This document shows positions 16,982 through 27,013 of a stretch of 39,735 nucleotides of DNA, in pieces. This stretch comes from Rhodoferax sp. (GTDB taxonomy: Bacteria > Pseudomonadota > Gammaproteobacteria > Burkholderiales > Burkholderiaceae_C): contig JAUXWC010000107.1 in assembly GCA_030685025.1 (NCBI GenBank), forward strand, positions 1-39,735. Reading direction: 5' to 3'. Position 1 is the first letter of the stretch. Each line of letters starts with the position of its first letter. The notes under the pieces were generated by a model that saw nothing but the letters and a program-made list of their open reading frames with translations, did not search any database and was not told the origin of the DNA. A program made the translations under genes and the position numbers.

Positions 16982-18061
16982 TTGATCTCTTTGGGGTCGT
17001 TGTTTAGTCGTCAGGCTGCACCCATGCTCGGTCTGGATGTCAGTTCTTCCAGTGTCAAACTGGTGGAGTTGGGCAAAGACGCGGCTGGGAACCTCGTGCT
17101 GGAGCGTTGTGCCATCGAGCCGCTTGAGCGCGGCTGGATCACGGACGGCAATATCGAGAAGTTCGACGCAGTGGCCGAAGCCGTGCGCCGTTTGGTCAAA
17201 AAGAGCGGTACCAAGACCAAAAATGTGGCAATGGCTTTGCCGCCTTCAGCCGTGATTACCAAGAAGATCGTACTGGCCGGTGGCATGTCGGACCAAGAGC
17301 TGGAAGCACAGGTCGAGACCGAGGCCAACCAATACATCCCGTTTCCGCTGGATGAGGTCAGTCTTGATTTTTGTGTAATTGGCCCAAGCGCCACGTCAGT
17401 CGGCGATATTGAAGTCTTGATCGCTGCCTCGCGACGGGAGAAGGTTCAAGACATCCAGGGGCTTGCGGAGGCGGCCGGGCTCAAGCCCGTCATCGTGGAC
17501 ATTGAGTCGTATGCCTCGCGCCTGGCGACCGGTCGTTTGATCGAGAACCTGCCCAACAAGGGCGCCGGCGCCATTGTGGCGCTGTTTGAGGTGGGCGCGC
17601 TGACGACCAGCATGCAGGTGATCCGCGACGATGAGGTGTTGTACGACCGGGATCAGGCCTTTGGCGGTGCCCAGTTGACGCAATTGATCGTGCGCCAATA
17701 CGGTTTTTCGCTGGAGGAAGCCGAGGGCAAGAAACGCAGTGGCGAGCTGCCTGACGACTACGAGTCGACCGTGCTGCAGCCGTTTGTCGAGAGCATGGTC
17801 CAGGAAATCGGCCGTGCCTTGCAGTTCTTCTTCACCAGCACCCCCCACAACAAGGTCGACTATGTGATGCTGGCCGGCGGATCGGCCGCCTTGCCGGGGC
17901 TGACCGCGGCTGTCACGCAACACACTTCCTTTGCTTGCAGCCTGGTCAATCCGTTCGACGGCATGGAGATTGGTCCCAATGTGCGACTGAAGAAGATGAC
18001 CCGCGAGTCGCCGTCTTATCTGACGTCGTGCGGGTTGGCCTTGCGGAGGTTCATGCAGTGA
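16982..18061 (+). CDS. pilM: Type IV pilus assembly ATPase-like protein PilM
   Basis: PilM is an actin-like cytoplasmic protein that binds the PilN tail and anchors the inner-membrane alignment complex of type IV pili. The sequence has MLGLDVSSSSVKLVEL (phosphate-1 loop), a NQYIPFPLDEVSLDF segment, and the second nucleotide-binding loop VMLAGGSAALPG. I favour the TTG at 16982 (359 residues), because AGGGG lies 6 bases upstream. An ATG at 16976 sits directly against that ribosome binding site and would add two residues. The stop overlaps the pilN GTG start (GTGA). Confidence 0.95.
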   Translation: MISLGSLFSRQAAPMLGLDVSSSSVKLVELGKDAAGNLVLERCAIEPLERGWITDGNIEKFDAVAEAVRRLVKKSGTKTKNVAMALPPSAVITKKIVLAGGMSDQELEAQVETEANQYIPFPLDEVSLDFCVIGPSATSVGDIEVLIAASRREKVQDIQGLAEAAGLKPVIVDIESYASRLATGRLIENLPNKGAGAIVALFEVGALTTSMQVIRDDEVLYDRDQAFGGAQLTQLIVRQYGFSLEEAEGKKRSGELPDDYESTVLQPFVESMVQEIGRALQFFFTSTPHNKVDYVMLAGGSAALPGLTAAVTQHTSFACSLVNPFDGMEIGPNVRLKKMTRESPSYLTSCGLALRRFMQ

Positions 18062-18741
18062 TTCTGATTAACCTCTTACCGCACCGGGAGGCAGCGCGAA
18101 AGTTCCGTCGTGATGTCTTCAACGTCAGCCTCGGTGCCTCTGCTTTGGCTGGCGGATTGATCGTTGGCGCCATATTCCTCTGGTACCAGGCTTTGATATC
18201 AGGCCAGCAGGGCAAGAACCTGATCCTCCAGAACGAGATCAAGGTGCTTGACGCAAAAATCAAGGATATCGCCGGCCTGGAGGGCGAAATTGCCGCATTG
18301 CGGGCGCGTCAGCAGGCGGTCGAAGACCTGCAGGCGGACCGGAATCTGCCGGTCCACATGCTGTCGGAGCTGGTCAAGCAATTGCCGGATGGTGTGTACA
18401 TCAATAGCCTCAAGCAGGAGAACCAGGCCATTGAGATAAAAGGCGTGGCCCAATCCAATGAACGCGTGTCGGAATTGTTGCGCAACCTCGCCAACAACAC
18501 ACCTTGGTTTTCAAAGCCTGAGCTGGTTGAGATTGTGGCTGGCACGGTCGCGTTGAGTGCTCGCGAGCAGCGGCGGGTCTCCAATTTCACCATTCGGGTG
18601 CGTTTGACGCGTGCCAGCGAAGCTGAGAAGGCGCGCTTGGCAGTCAGCGCCGCGGCCGAAACACCGGCGGTTGGCGCAGGTAGTCCTGCTGGTAAGGTCG
18701 CCGTGCCGGCTTCGGCCGCGTCCTCTCCAATCAAGAAATAG
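18058..18741 (+). CDS. pilN: Type IV pilus inner-membrane protein PilN
   Basis: A 227-residue bitopic protein. The conserved N-terminal tail INLLPHREAARK binds PilM, one transmembrane helix spans about 20-45, then come a periplasmic coiled coil (about 48-90) and a ferredoxin-like domain. The C-terminal 35 residues are Ala/Pro/Ser-rich and low in complexity. The GTG start overlaps the pilM stop and is preceded by GGAGG (18045-18049). It pairs with PilO. Confidence 0.95.
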   Translation: MILINLLPHREAARKFRRDVFNVSLGASALAGGLIVGAIFLWYQALISGQQGKNLILQNEIKVLDAKIKDIAGLEGEIAALRARQQAVEDLQADRNLPVHMLSELVKQLPDGVYINSLKQENQAIEIKGVAQSNERVSELLRNLANNTPWFSKPELVEIVAGTVALSAREQRRVSNFTIRVRLTRASEAEKARLAVSAAAETPAVGAGSPAGKVAVPASAASSPIKK

Positions 18742-18752
18742 GAGCAGGAAAA

Positions 18753-19427
18753 GTGGCAAACGCTCCCAAAGTAAACATTGATTTCGCGGCGATTCAGGAG
18801 AAAGTGGCCGGTCAATTCCGCGATCTTGATCCCAAAGACCCGGTCAACTGGCCGGCTGTCCCGCGCTACGGCTTGTTCTTGTTGATCGCGGTTGCGGTCG
18901 TGCTTGTATCGTGGTTCGCTGTCTTGAGCGGTTCCGAAGACGAGTTGGTCGCGGAACAGGCCAAAGAGACGAAGCTGCGGGACGACTACAAGGTCAGACT
19001 CACGAAGGCGGTGAACCTGGACGCCCTCAAGAAGCAGCGCGAACAAGTCCAACAGTACGTTACGCAACTTGAGAAGCAGTTGCCCAGCAAGGCGGAAATG
19101 GATGCATTGCTTTCCGATATTAACCAGTCGGGCTTGGGTCGAAGTCTCCAGTTCGACCTGTTCAGGCCAGGGCAGGTGGTGGTGAAGGATTACTACGCGG
19201 AACTGCCCATCGCGCTGCGTGTGACCGGCCGTTATCACGACATCGGTGCCTTTGCTTCGGATGTCGCCAACTTGTCCCGAATCGTGACGCTCAACAACAT
19301 GGTCGTGGTGCCGGCCAAGGACGGCACTCTGACGATGGACGCCATTGCCAAGACCTTCCGTTATCTGGACAAGGATGAGGTGGAGTCCCAGCGCAAGGCC
19401 GCCAATCCCAAGGGGGGCACCAAGTGA
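18753..19427 (+). CDS. pilO: Type IV pilus inner-membrane protein PilO
   Basis: A 224-residue partner of PilN with the same plan: a short cytoplasmic tail, a transmembrane helix (about 42-64, LFLLIAVAVVLVSWFAVL), a coiled coil to about 115, then a periplasmic domain with VKDYYAELPIALRVTGRYHDIGAF. Translation begins at GTG 18753 behind AGGAGCAGG. PilN-PilO heterodimers connect the cytoplasmic PilM to the lipoprotein PilP. Confidence 0.95.
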   Translation: MANAPKVNIDFAAIQEKVAGQFRDLDPKDPVNWPAVPRYGLFLLIAVAVVLVSWFAVLSGSEDELVAEQAKETKLRDDYKVRLTKAVNLDALKKQREQVQQYVTQLEKQLPSKAEMDALLSDINQSGLGRSLQFDLFRPGQVVVKDYYAELPIALRVTGRYHDIGAFASDVANLSRIVTLNNMVVVPAKDGTLTMDAIAKTFRYLDKDEVESQRKAANPKGGTK

Positions 19428-19966
19428 TGCGCACAGCCACAGTTATTAGTTTGCTTGCAGTCGTGGCATTGGGTGGGTGTGGGACGTCCAGCGAAGATGA
19501 ATTGCGCCAGTGGATGGCTGAGCAAAATGCGCTGACCCGCCCTAGCGTGAAACCGATTTCGGAACCCAAGCAGTTCAAGCCAGAGTTGTACGCGCTGTCG
19601 AGTCTGGTTGAGCCGTTCAGTAGTCAAAAACTGACTCAGGCCCTGAAACGTGACTCTTCGCAAGCGGTGGCTAATGGCGCCTTGGTGGCGCCGGAGTTGG
19701 TTCGCCGCAAAGAGGCTTTGGAGTCGTTTCCGCTTGACGCTGTGACGCTGGTCGGCAGCCTGACGAAGGAGGGCCAGCCGGTGGCCCTGGTCAAGGTGGA
19801 CAACCTGCTCTATCAGGTGAAGCTCGGCAATCACCTAGGGCAGAACTATGGCCGCGTGATGAAGATTGCCGAAACCGAAGTGAGTCTGCGTGAGATCGTG
19901 CAGGACGCCGCCGGTGAATGGATTGAACGCACAGCTACTTTGCAGTTGCAAGAGAGGTCGAAATGA
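19427..19966 (+). CDS. pilP: Type IV pilus lipoprotein PilP
   Basis: A 179-residue inner-membrane lipoprotein with the lipobox LGGC (Cys18). A disordered linker is followed by the beta-domain (DAVTLVGSLTKEGQPVALVKVDNLLYQVKLGNHLGQNYGRV shortened here to its role), which contacts the PilQ secretin. The ATG at 19427 shares a base with the pilO stop (TGATG); a GTG at 19424 is possible. The stop overlaps pilQ as ATGA. Confidence 0.95.
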   Translation: MRTATVISLLAVVALGGCGTSSEDELRQWMAEQNALTRPSVKPISEPKQFKPELYALSSLVEPFSSQKLTQALKRDSSQAVANGALVAPELVRRKEALESFPLDAVTLVGSLTKEGQPVALVKVDNLLYQVKLGNHLGQNYGRVMKIAETEVSLREIVQDAAGEWIERTATLQLQERSK

Positions 19967-22089
19967 ATAATCAAAACGGTTGGATGACCAGGCAGGCGTG
20001 GCGTCCGGTCCTTGTCGCCATGGTCGTGACCTTGGGGAGCGGACTGGCCAGCGCCCAAAGCGTGATCGAAGCCATCACCGGCAGTATTCAAGGTGGGTCC
20101 GAAGTCATACGAATCGATTTGTCGCAGCCGCTGACCGCCGTTCCCACGGGTTTTTCAATTCAATCGCCCGCCAGGATTGCGTTGGATTTTCCGGGGGTAG
20201 CCAATGGCATGGGCCGCAATGTGACCGAGATCAACCAAGGCAATCTCAAATCCGTAAATGTCGTTCAGGCGGGTGACCGGACACGGGTGGTCCTGAACTT
20301 GAAGCAGGCGGCTGGTTACAGGACTCAAATTCAGGGCAAGGCTTTGCTGGTGGTGCTGGATCCTTCAGTAGCGACCGCTCCGGTAACGGCACAACCAGCG
20401 TTTGCCGAGAGCCGCAATCGCGACGCAACGCCGTTGAAAGACCTGGACTTCCGACGTGGCGCTGAAGGCTCCGGGCGCATTGTGGTGGCCTTGCCGAACA
20501 ACCAGGTGGGTGTTGACATCCGCCAGCAGGGCCAATCATTGGTTGTTGAGTTTTTGAAGTCAACTTTGCCCGAGGGCCTGCGGCGCAAGCTTGATGTATC
20601 GGATTTCGGTACGCCGGTCCAGACCGTCACGACATTTCAGGTTGGCGACCGGGTCCGTATGGTCATTGAGCCTAAGGGCGACTGGATTCATAGCGCTTAC
20701 CAGAGTGATGAGCAGTTCGTGGTTGAAGTTTCGCGTCAGAAAGTCGATACCACCAAGCTGACCCAAGGGCCGGGTTACAGCGGCCAGAAGCTGTCGCTGA
20801 ACTTCCAGAATATTGAAGTCAGATCGTTACTCCAGGTTATCGCGGATTTCACCAACTTCAACATCATCACCTCGGACTCGGTGACCGGCGCCGTTACGTT
20901 GCGCCTACAGGATGTGCCCTGGGATCAGGCCCTCGATATCATCTTGCAGGCCAAGGGCCTGGGCAAGCGCAAGACCGGCAACGTCATCTGGATCGCGCCA
21001 AACGATGAAATATTGGCCAAGGAGAAGCTGGAACTGGAATCAAGAGCGGCCGTCCTGACGCTTGAACCCGTGCGCACCCAGTCGTTTCAGATGAACTATG
21101 CCAAAGCCACCGATATCGCCCTTCAATTGACAGGCGGAACGGCGAGCGACAAGGCGGCGGCCAGAATTCTCAGCACGCGCGGCAGCGCCATCGCGGAGCC
21201 GCGCACGAATCAGTTGTTCGTGACCGATGTTCCCTCGAAGCTGGAGCAGGTGCAGCAATTGATACAGAAGCTCGATGTGTCTGTCCGCCAGGTCATGATC
21301 GAGGTGCGAATTGTCGAGGCAACTGACAACTTTGGGAAGTCGCTTGGCGTCAAGTTCGGGGCCACCGATCAACGTGCCAACAAGGGTGGCGATGGTGGCT
21401 ACCAGCTCGCCGGTAACAATCGTGTTGCATTTGGGAACAACTACAACGACGCAGTTGCGTCGAGTGGCGGTGGCGGGACGGTCACTTCCAACGGGAACAT
21501 GATTAACCTGCCCGCAATCGCCGCGTTTGGTGGCACGCCGGCCACGTTTGGAGTGTCGATCTTCAATGCAGTGGCGAACCGATTCCTCAATCTGGAGATA
21601 TCGGCGTTGGAGGCGGAGAGCAAGGGACGTGTTGTGTCAAGCCCACGAGTGGTTACTGCCGACGGAAAAAAGGCGCTGATCAAACAAGGCGAGCAAATCC
21701 CTTACCAAGTGTGCGGCTTGAATGGCTGTACAACGGTGTTCAAAGACGCCAACCTCAGGCTCGAAGTGACGCCGCAGATCACGCCTGAGGGGAACATCAT
21801 CATGGACCTGGATGTGAGCAAAGACAGCAGGGGTGAGATAACTGACGCGGGGCCGGCCATTAACCAGAAGAACGTCAATACGCAGGTCTTGGTCGACAAC
21901 GGTGGCACGGTCGTGATCGGCGGAATCTTTGAGCTTGAGGAAAAGAACGATGAGGCCAAGGTGCCGTGGTTTGGCGACCTGCCTGGCGTCGGACACTTGT
22001 TCAAGAACAAGGCCCGTGACGCCAGGAAGAAGGAGCTGCTCGTCTTTGTCACGCCGAGAATGATCTCCGATCGGGCGGCTGTTCGCTAG
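19963..22089 (+). CDS. pilQ: Type IV pilus secretin PilQ
   Basis: The 708-residue outer-membrane secretin is the gate for the pilus fibre. A signal peptide ends near residue 31 (SGLASAQS). Two AMIN-type domains that bind peptidoglycan follow (about 40-130 and 160-250). The STN/N0 domain starts near LSLNFQNIEVRSLL (about 275), then N1 (LEPVRTQSFQMNYAKA). The secretin core carries VVSSPRVVTADGKKALIKQG and ends with VPWFGDLPGVGHLFK and ELLVFVTPRMI. Length and motifs are complete. It closes the coupled pilMNOPQ set. Confidence 0.97.
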   Translation: MNNQNGWMTRQAWRPVLVAMVVTLGSGLASAQSVIEAITGSIQGGSEVIRIDLSQPLTAVPTGFSIQSPARIALDFPGVANGMGRNVTEINQGNLKSVNVVQAGDRTRVVLNLKQAAGYRTQIQGKALLVVLDPSVATAPVTAQPAFAESRNRDATPLKDLDFRRGAEGSGRIVVALPNNQVGVDIRQQGQSLVVEFLKSTLPEGLRRKLDVSDFGTPVQTVTTFQVGDRVRMVIEPKGDWIHSAYQSDEQFVVEVSRQKVDTTKLTQGPGYSGQKLSLNFQNIEVRSLLQVIADFTNFNIITSDSVTGAVTLRLQDVPWDQALDIILQAKGLGKRKTGNVIWIAPNDEILAKEKLELESRAAVLTLEPVRTQSFQMNYAKATDIALQLTGGTASDKAAARILSTRGSAIAEPRTNQLFVTDVPSKLEQVQQLIQKLDVSVRQVMIEVRIVEATDNFGKSLGVKFGATDQRANKGGDGGYQLAGNNRVAFGNNYNDAVASSGGGGTVTSNGNMINLPAIAAFGGTPATFGVSIFNAVANRFLNLEISALEAESKGRVVSSPRVVTADGKKALIKQGEQIPYQVCGLNGCTTVFKDANLRLEVTPQITPEGNIIMDLDVSKDSRGEITDAGPAINQKNVNTQVLVDNGGTVVIGGIFELEEKNDEAKVPWFGDLPGVGHLFKNKARDARKKELLVFVTPRMISDRAAVR

Positions 22090-22203
22090 GCTGGCCTGCC
22101 CAATGGTCCGGCATTCCCAACAAGCGAATGGTTGACAGCAGACACCGCTCAAACAGGGTCACGTCAGCTTAGACTACCACCAACGATTTCCAGGAAGATA
22201 AAC

Positions 22204-24060
22204 ATGAAGTTTTTGAAATATGTAGCGGGCATGTCCGTGGCAATGGCGCTGGTTGCGTGTGGTGGTGGTGGTGGCAGTCCGGGTGGCGTGATCACGCCAG
22301 TCGGCGAGACGCCCGCGTCCATTGATGTATTGAACACCTCGGGCGGCAGTAGTCTGCTCTCGGGCGGCGCGGAAGCGACCATTACCGCCTACGTCAAGAA
22401 CGCCGCCAACGTCGGGCTGTCTGGGAAGACGGTGACGTTTTCATCGACGTCGGGCAATTTGCAGGTTGGTACTTCCACGACCGGCGATGGCGGCATTGTG
22501 ACTGCCAAGCTCAGCGCGGGCGGGGACAAGTCGATTCGAAACATCACCGTTACCGTTACCTCAGGGGCGGCTACGGGCAATATTGTGATTCCTGTGACTG
22601 GAACGGCCTTGTCGATCGCTGGCAGTGGCTCCCTACAGGCCGGGGGCGCCGCCGCAACGTACACCGTGCGGGCCGTTGACTCGTCGAGCAATCCGATTGG
22701 CGGCGCCAAAGTCGCCCTGACATCCACTCTAGGCAATGCGGTCAGTCCCGCGGATGCAACGACCGACGCGACGGGCAGTGCGTCGTTTCAGTACACGCCC
22801 GCCACGGCCGGAACCGATACCCTGAAAGTATCCGGTTTGGGAACCACGTCGAGTGCCAGCATTGTGGTCACAGCCGTCGATTTTGCGGCCGTATCGCCCG
22901 CCAGCAACGCCACCATCGTGGTGGGTGCCTCGCAAGTAGTGACGGTGCGTTATCGGCTGTCCGGCGCAGGCGTCGCTGGCAAGACCGTCAGCTTCACGAC
23001 CACGCGCGGCGTTTTTGCCGCGCCGGCGAGCGTTGTGACGGATGCCAACGGTGATGCTTCGGCCAGCCTGTCGTCAACCACGGCGGGTCCAGGTGTGGTG
23101 GTGGCGCAAATTGCCGGAGTGGGTCAGGTTAACATTCCCGTCCAGTTTGTGGCCACCGTTCCGGCAACCATCATCGTCCAGGCCAACCCGGGCGCGATTT
23201 TGCCCAACACATCGGGCACCACAAATCAGAGCACGATCGAGGTCAGTGTTCGCGATGCTGCGGGAAATGCTGTCGCCAACCGGCAGGTGAATTTCTCAAC
23301 CCTGCAGGACGTTAGCAACGGCACCTTGTCGCCTGGAAGCGCGACGACCGATGGCAACGGACGCGCGCAGGTTCAATTCATATCGGGGGCGTCGTCGACG
23401 CCCGCCAACGGCGTGGTCATTCAGGCAGAAGTTGCGGGCACCGCGATCAGGGGCACCACAACGCTGACCGTCAACGGAAAGTCGTTGTTTATTACGATCG
23501 GATTTGGCAACACCATCAGCAATTTGAATGAGACCACGTACAACCGGGAGTTCACGGTGTACGTGACTGACGCCAACGGTGTTGCTGTGGGCAATCAAAC
23601 TGTCGTGATCTCGGTCGTACCAGAGGAGTACTACAAGGGGATGCTGAGTTGGGACAGTAAGCAATGGTCGTATACCAGAATGGCTCGCGGTGACGCCTTC
23701 GACTCGGTGACCGCAGCTTGTCCGAACGAGGATGTGAATCGGGACGGGGTGTTGGATCTAGGTGAAGATGTCAATGGAAACGGGCAACTGACACCCGGCA
23801 ATGTTGTTGTGGCAGCCCCTGGACTCGTGACGACTGATAGCGCTGGTCGCGCCAGATTCGACCTCCAATATGGGGAACAGTTCGCGTGGTGGTCAACGGT
23901 TCGGATCACGGCGCGCGCATCCGTTGCCGGGACTGAATCCAAGCAGTCGATTCTGCACTTTCTCGCGCCCTTGGCTGCCGATGTGACCAATGAGACTGCG
24001 TCACCGGCCAATAGCAGAAGCCCTTTTGGCTGGGCGACATCGTGCTCTAACCCCAATTGA
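22204..24060 (+). CDS. Ig-like (Big-1/invasin-type) lipoprotein with a calcium-loop motif, between pilQ and aroK
   Basis: A 618-residue exported lipoprotein with lipobox LVAC (Cys19), then a Gly-rich spacer. About five successive Ig-like beta-sandwich repeats fill 35-600, each with the invasin/Big-1 pattern (V-x-A-x-N-x-V-A-G-K-V-x-F then TTDANGxAxxxF). Residues 510-527 hold two overlapping Asp/Asn/Gly loops (DVNRDGVLD and DVNGNG) like EF-hand or dockerin calcium loops. Two cysteines, one just before the loops and one five residues from the end, could form a disulfide. The ATG at 22204 follows AGGAAG. The stop overlaps the aroK TTG start. Exact function is unknown; a surface adhesin or pilus-associated role is inferred from position. 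Confidence 0.85.
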   Translation: MKFLKYVAGMSVAMALVACGGGGGSPGGVITPVGETPASIDVLNTSGGSSLLSGGAEATITAYVKNAANVGLSGKTVTFSSTSGNLQVGTSTTGDGGIVTAKLSAGGDKSIRNITVTVTSGAATGNIVIPVTGTALSIAGSGSLQAGGAAATYTVRAVDSSSNPIGGAKVALTSTLGNAVSPADATTDATGSASFQYTPATAGTDTLKVSGLGTTSSASIVVTAVDFAAVSPASNATIVVGASQVVTVRYRLSGAGVAGKTVSFTTTRGVFAAPASVVTDANGDASASLSSTTAGPGVVVAQIAGVGQVNIPVQFVATVPATIIVQANPGAILPNTSGTTNQSTIEVSVRDAAGNAVANRQVNFSTLQDVSNGTLSPGSATTDGNGRAQVQFISGASSTPANGVVIQAEVAGTAIRGTTTLTVNGKSLFITIGFGNTISNLNETTYNREFTVYVTDANGVAVGNQTVVISVVPEEYYKGMLSWDSKQWSYTRMARGDAFDSVTAACPNEDVNRDGVLDLGEDVNGNGQLTPGNVVVAAPGLVTTDSAGRARFDLQYGEQFAWWSTVRITARASVAGTESKQSILHFLAPLAADVTNETASPANSRSPFGWATSCSNPN

Positions 24061-24581
24061 TCATCTCCCTGGTCGGCCTCCCCGGCTCAGGCAAGACCAC
24101 CGTCGGGCGGCAACTCGCCCGACGGCTTCAGTTTCCGTTTGTTGATTCTGATCACGTGATCGAGCAGCGTATCGGCTGTTCGATTCGTGACTACTTCGAG
24201 CGAGAGGGCGAAGAGTCCTTTCGTGACGTCGAGCAAGCAGTCATTGATGAATTAACACAAGCCGGCCCCTGCGTCCTGTCCACCGGTGGCGGGGCTGTGA
24301 TTCGTGCCGTGAACCGTGCTCACATGCATCAGCGCAGCAAGGTGGTGTACCTCAACTCATCTCCAGACGAACTGATTCGCCGCCTTCGGCATGATGCCAG
24401 CCGGCCACTGCTACAGGTTGGAGATCCCTTGCGCCGGCTCAGGGAACTTCACGCGGCGCGTGATCCCCTGTACCGCGAAACCGCCCACTTTGTGATCGAA
24501 ACCGGTCGGCCTTCGGTGGCAATGCTGGTGAACATGATTGTGATGCAATTGGAGTTGGCTGGTCTGGTCGGCGCGCGGTAG
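24057..24581 (+). CDS. aroK: Shikimate kinase
   Basis: A 174-residue P-loop kinase that phosphorylates shikimate in chorismate synthesis. Walker A is GLPGSGKTT (7-15). The shikimate-binding Asp is in FVDSDHVIEQR, the GGG motif is STGGGAV, and the lid region is near SRPLLQ. The first in-frame start is TTG at 24057, overlapping the preceding stop (TTGA); no ATG lies before the P-loop, so TTG is needed. This makes its translation likely dependent on the upstream lipoprotein gene. The reading frame then leads to aroB after 75 bases. Confidence 0.96.
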   Translation: MIISLVGLPGSGKTTVGRQLARRLQFPFVDSDHVIEQRIGCSIRDYFEREGEESFRDVEQAVIDELTQAGPCVLSTGGGAVIRAVNRAHMHQRSKVVYLNSSPDELIRRLRHDASRPLLQVGDPLRRLRELHAARDPLYRETAHFVIETGRPSVAMLVNMIVMQLELAGLVGAR

Positions 24582-24656
24582 GGGGCGCCAGTGCCCACTC
24601 CAGCAGGCGCCGGTCATCGCGGTTGAGGATGCGTGCAGCCTCTACACTCATGGGGT

Positions 24657-25769
24657 ATGAACGCTTCTTTTCCAGAAATAGTTGCCATCAACCTGGCTGA
24701 ACGCAGTTACGACATCGTCATCGCCGCGGGTGCACTGGAGAATGCTGAGCACTACCGTGCCTTGCCAGCCGCCGCTGCCGCGCTGATTGTGACCAATACC
24801 ACCGTCGCGCCACTTTACGCTGCCCGACTGCGACAAGCCTTGTTGCCCCAGTTCCCCGAGGTGCATGTTGTCGCGCTGCCGGATGGCGAGCAGCACAAGA
24901 CCTGGCAAACGCTGAACCTGGTTTTTGACGAACTGCTGGGCCACGCCTGCGACCGCAAGACGGTTCTGTTCGCGCTGGGCGGTGGCGTGGTGGGCGACAT
25001 GACTGGCTTCGCAGCGGCGTCGTACATGCGTGGTGTTCCCTTTGTGCAGGTGCCCACCACCTTGCTGGCGCAAGTGGACTCGTCGGTGGGTGGCAAGACG
25101 GCCATCAACCATCCAATGGGCAAGAACATGATTGGCGCTTTCTACCAGCCAGTCAAGGTGATTTGTGACCTGGATACCCTGCGCACCTTGCCACCGCGAG
25201 AGCTCAGCGCCGGTTTGGCCGAAGTGATCAAGTACGGGCCAATCGCCGATCTCGATTTCTTGGCGTGGATCGAGGCCAATGTCGAGGCCTTGCTGGCCTA
25301 CGACCTTGGCGCGCTAGGCCACGCCGTCAAACGCAGTTGCGAAATCAAGTCCTGGGTGGTTGGTCAGGATGAGCGTGAAGCGGGTTTGCGTGCGATTCTG
25401 AACTTTGGTCACACCTTTGGGCATGCTATCGAGGCTGGCCTGGGTTATGGCGAGTGGCTGCACGGCGAAGCGGTTGCCGCCGGCATGGTGATGGCGGCCC
25501 AGTTGTCGCAGCGCCTGGGCATGATTGACCAGACCTTTGTGGACCGACTCGCCGCGCTGATCCGACGGGCCGGGCTGCCGGTGGCGGGTCCGCGCCTGTC
25601 CGAGACCGACAACGCCGGTCGCTACATGGAGCTGATGCGCGTGGACAAGAAGTCCGAGGGCGGCGAAATCAAGTTCGTGCTGATCGACGGACCGGGTAGG
25701 GCAGTGGTGCGGGGCGCACCGGAAGCACTGGTGCGCGAGGTCATCGATGCTTGCTGCCTACGCGTGTGA
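24657..25769 (+). CDS. aroB: 3-dehydroquinate synthase
   Basis: A 370-residue NAD- and zinc-dependent enzyme for the second step of the shikimate pathway. The NAD-binding [11 protein letters not shown] and the long conserved block [17 protein letters not shown] are intact, as are INHPMGKN and the zinc-binding HTFGHAIE. The start at ATG 24657 gives the typical [11 protein letters not shown] opening; a GTG eight codons earlier is possible. Its end overlaps the dgt start by 23 bases. Confidence 0.97.
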   Translation: MNASFPEIVAINLAERSYDIVIAAGALENAEHYRALPAAAAALIVTNTTVAPLYAARLRQALLPQFPEVHVVALPDGEQHKTWQTLNLVFDELLGHACDRKTVLFALGGGVVGDMTGFAAASYMRGVPFVQVPTTLLAQVDSSVGGKTAINHPMGKNMIGAFYQPVKVICDLDTLRTLPPRELSAGLAEVIKYGPIADLDFLAWIEANVEALLAYDLGALGHAVKRSCEIKSWVVGQDEREAGLRAILNFGHTFGHAIEAGLGYGEWLHGEAVAAGMVMAAQLSQRLGMIDQTFVDRLAALIRRAGLPVAGPRLSETDNAGRYMELMRVDKKSEGGEIKFVLIDGPGRAVVRGAPEALVREVIDACCLRV

Positions 25770-26937
25770 TCCGCTGCGTTCCCTCGGGCGGCGCTACGCC
25801 CAGGCGTCGGACCCACTGCGCAACGAGTTTCAGCGTGATCGCGACCGCATCGTGCATTCGACCGCGTTTCGGCGCCTGGTGTACAAGACCCAGGTCTTTG
25901 TGAACCACGAGGGCGATCTCTTCCGTACCCGCTTGACGCATTCACTGGAGGTGGCCCAACTGGGTCGGTCCATGGCACGCTCGCTGCGTCTGCATGAGGA
26001 TCTGGTTGAAGCCATCGCCTTGGCTCATGATCTGGGGCACACACCGTTTGGACACGCAGGGCAGGACGCGCTGAATGAATGCATGGCGGCCTACGGGGGC
26101 TTTGAGCACAATCTGCAGAGTCTGCGCGTCGTGGACGCATTGGAAGAACGCTATCCGGATTTCGATGGCCTCAACCTGTGTTTCGAGACCCGTGAGGGCA
26201 TTCTCAAGCACTGTTCACGCGCTAATGCCGAGCGGATGGTGTCCGCTGAGGCGGGTGAGGGCCTGCCGGTCGGCGTCGTTGGGCAGCGTTTCTTGGATCG
26301 AACGCAGCCCAGTCTGGAAGCTCAGTTGTGTAACCTCGCGGACGAAATTGCCTACAACGCGCATGACATCGACGACGGGGTACGTTCTGGGTTGCTCAGC
26401 CTCGATCAACTGCAGGAGGTCGAGTTGTTTGACGCCTACCGTCGACACGCCCTGTCTGACTATCCGCAACTGGGCGCTGCCTCGCATGTTCGGCGACTGC
26501 TTTATGAGGCTACTCGCCGGATGCTGAGTACACAGGTTCACGACGTGATCGAGTCGAGTCAGGCAGCGCTGGCCGAGGCCTTGCCACGGTCGGTTCAAGA
26601 TGTGCGCCAGAGGCCCGTGCTGATCACGTTTGGAAGCGCCATGCGAACGCAGTCCACGCAGCTCAAACAATTCCTGCTGCAAAATCTCTATCGCCATCCT
26701 CAGGTCAGCCAGACCATGGCACACGCCAAGCGGGTGGTCGGCGAGCTGTTTGCGTGCTACCTTTCGGATCCGGCGCAGATGCAGGCCGGCCACGCGACCA
26801 AGTCTCGGTCATCGCCTGATGATTTCGGAAGCCAAGGCTCGGCGGCGCGTGTGGTGGCCGACTACATTGCAGGCATGACTGATCGTTTCGCCACGCGGGA
26901 GCATGAACGACTGACCGGCCAACGCCTGTTTGCTTGA
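25747..26937 (+). CDS. dgt: dGTPase-like HD-domain nucleotide hydrolase
   Basis: A 396-residue deoxyguanosinetriphosphate triphosphohydrolase-like protein. The HD metal site is H65 in [11 protein letters not shown]94-D95 in [11 protein letters not shown], and a later Asp in [12 protein letters not shown]. The N-terminal [11 protein letters not shown] and [10 protein letters not shown] segments match the family. Such enzymes split dNTPs to nucleoside and triphosphate and can limit dNTP pools; some act in phage defence. Here the position after aroB is the standard housekeeping one. The ATG lies inside the end of aroB. Confidence 0.93.
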   Translation: MLAAYACDPLRSLGRRYAQASDPLRNEFQRDRDRIVHSTAFRRLVYKTQVFVNHEGDLFRTRLTHSLEVAQLGRSMARSLRLHEDLVEAIALAHDLGHTPFGHAGQDALNECMAAYGGFEHNLQSLRVVDALEERYPDFDGLNLCFETREGILKHCSRANAERMVSAEAGEGLPVGVVGQRFLDRTQPSLEAQLCNLADEIAYNAHDIDDGVRSGLLSLDQLQEVELFDAYRRHALSDYPQLGAASHVRRLLYEATRRMLSTQVHDVIESSQAALAEALPRSVQDVRQRPVLITFGSAMRTQSTQLKQFLLQNLYRHPQVSQTMAHAKRVVGELFACYLSDPAQMQAGHATKSRSSPDDFGSQGSAARVVADYIAGMTDRFATREHERLTGQRLFA

Positions 26938-27013
26938 ACCGTCGGCGCTGCCGTACCCACACCACAGCTTCGACTCGGTTCGGTCAAGGCTTCCCCAAAA
27001 ACCTCATCGACGC

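Noticed and set aside
22132-22137. TTGACA as a -35 box for the Ig-like lipoprotein gene
   Set aside because: The hexamer is perfect but no acceptable -10 box follows at 16-18 bases.
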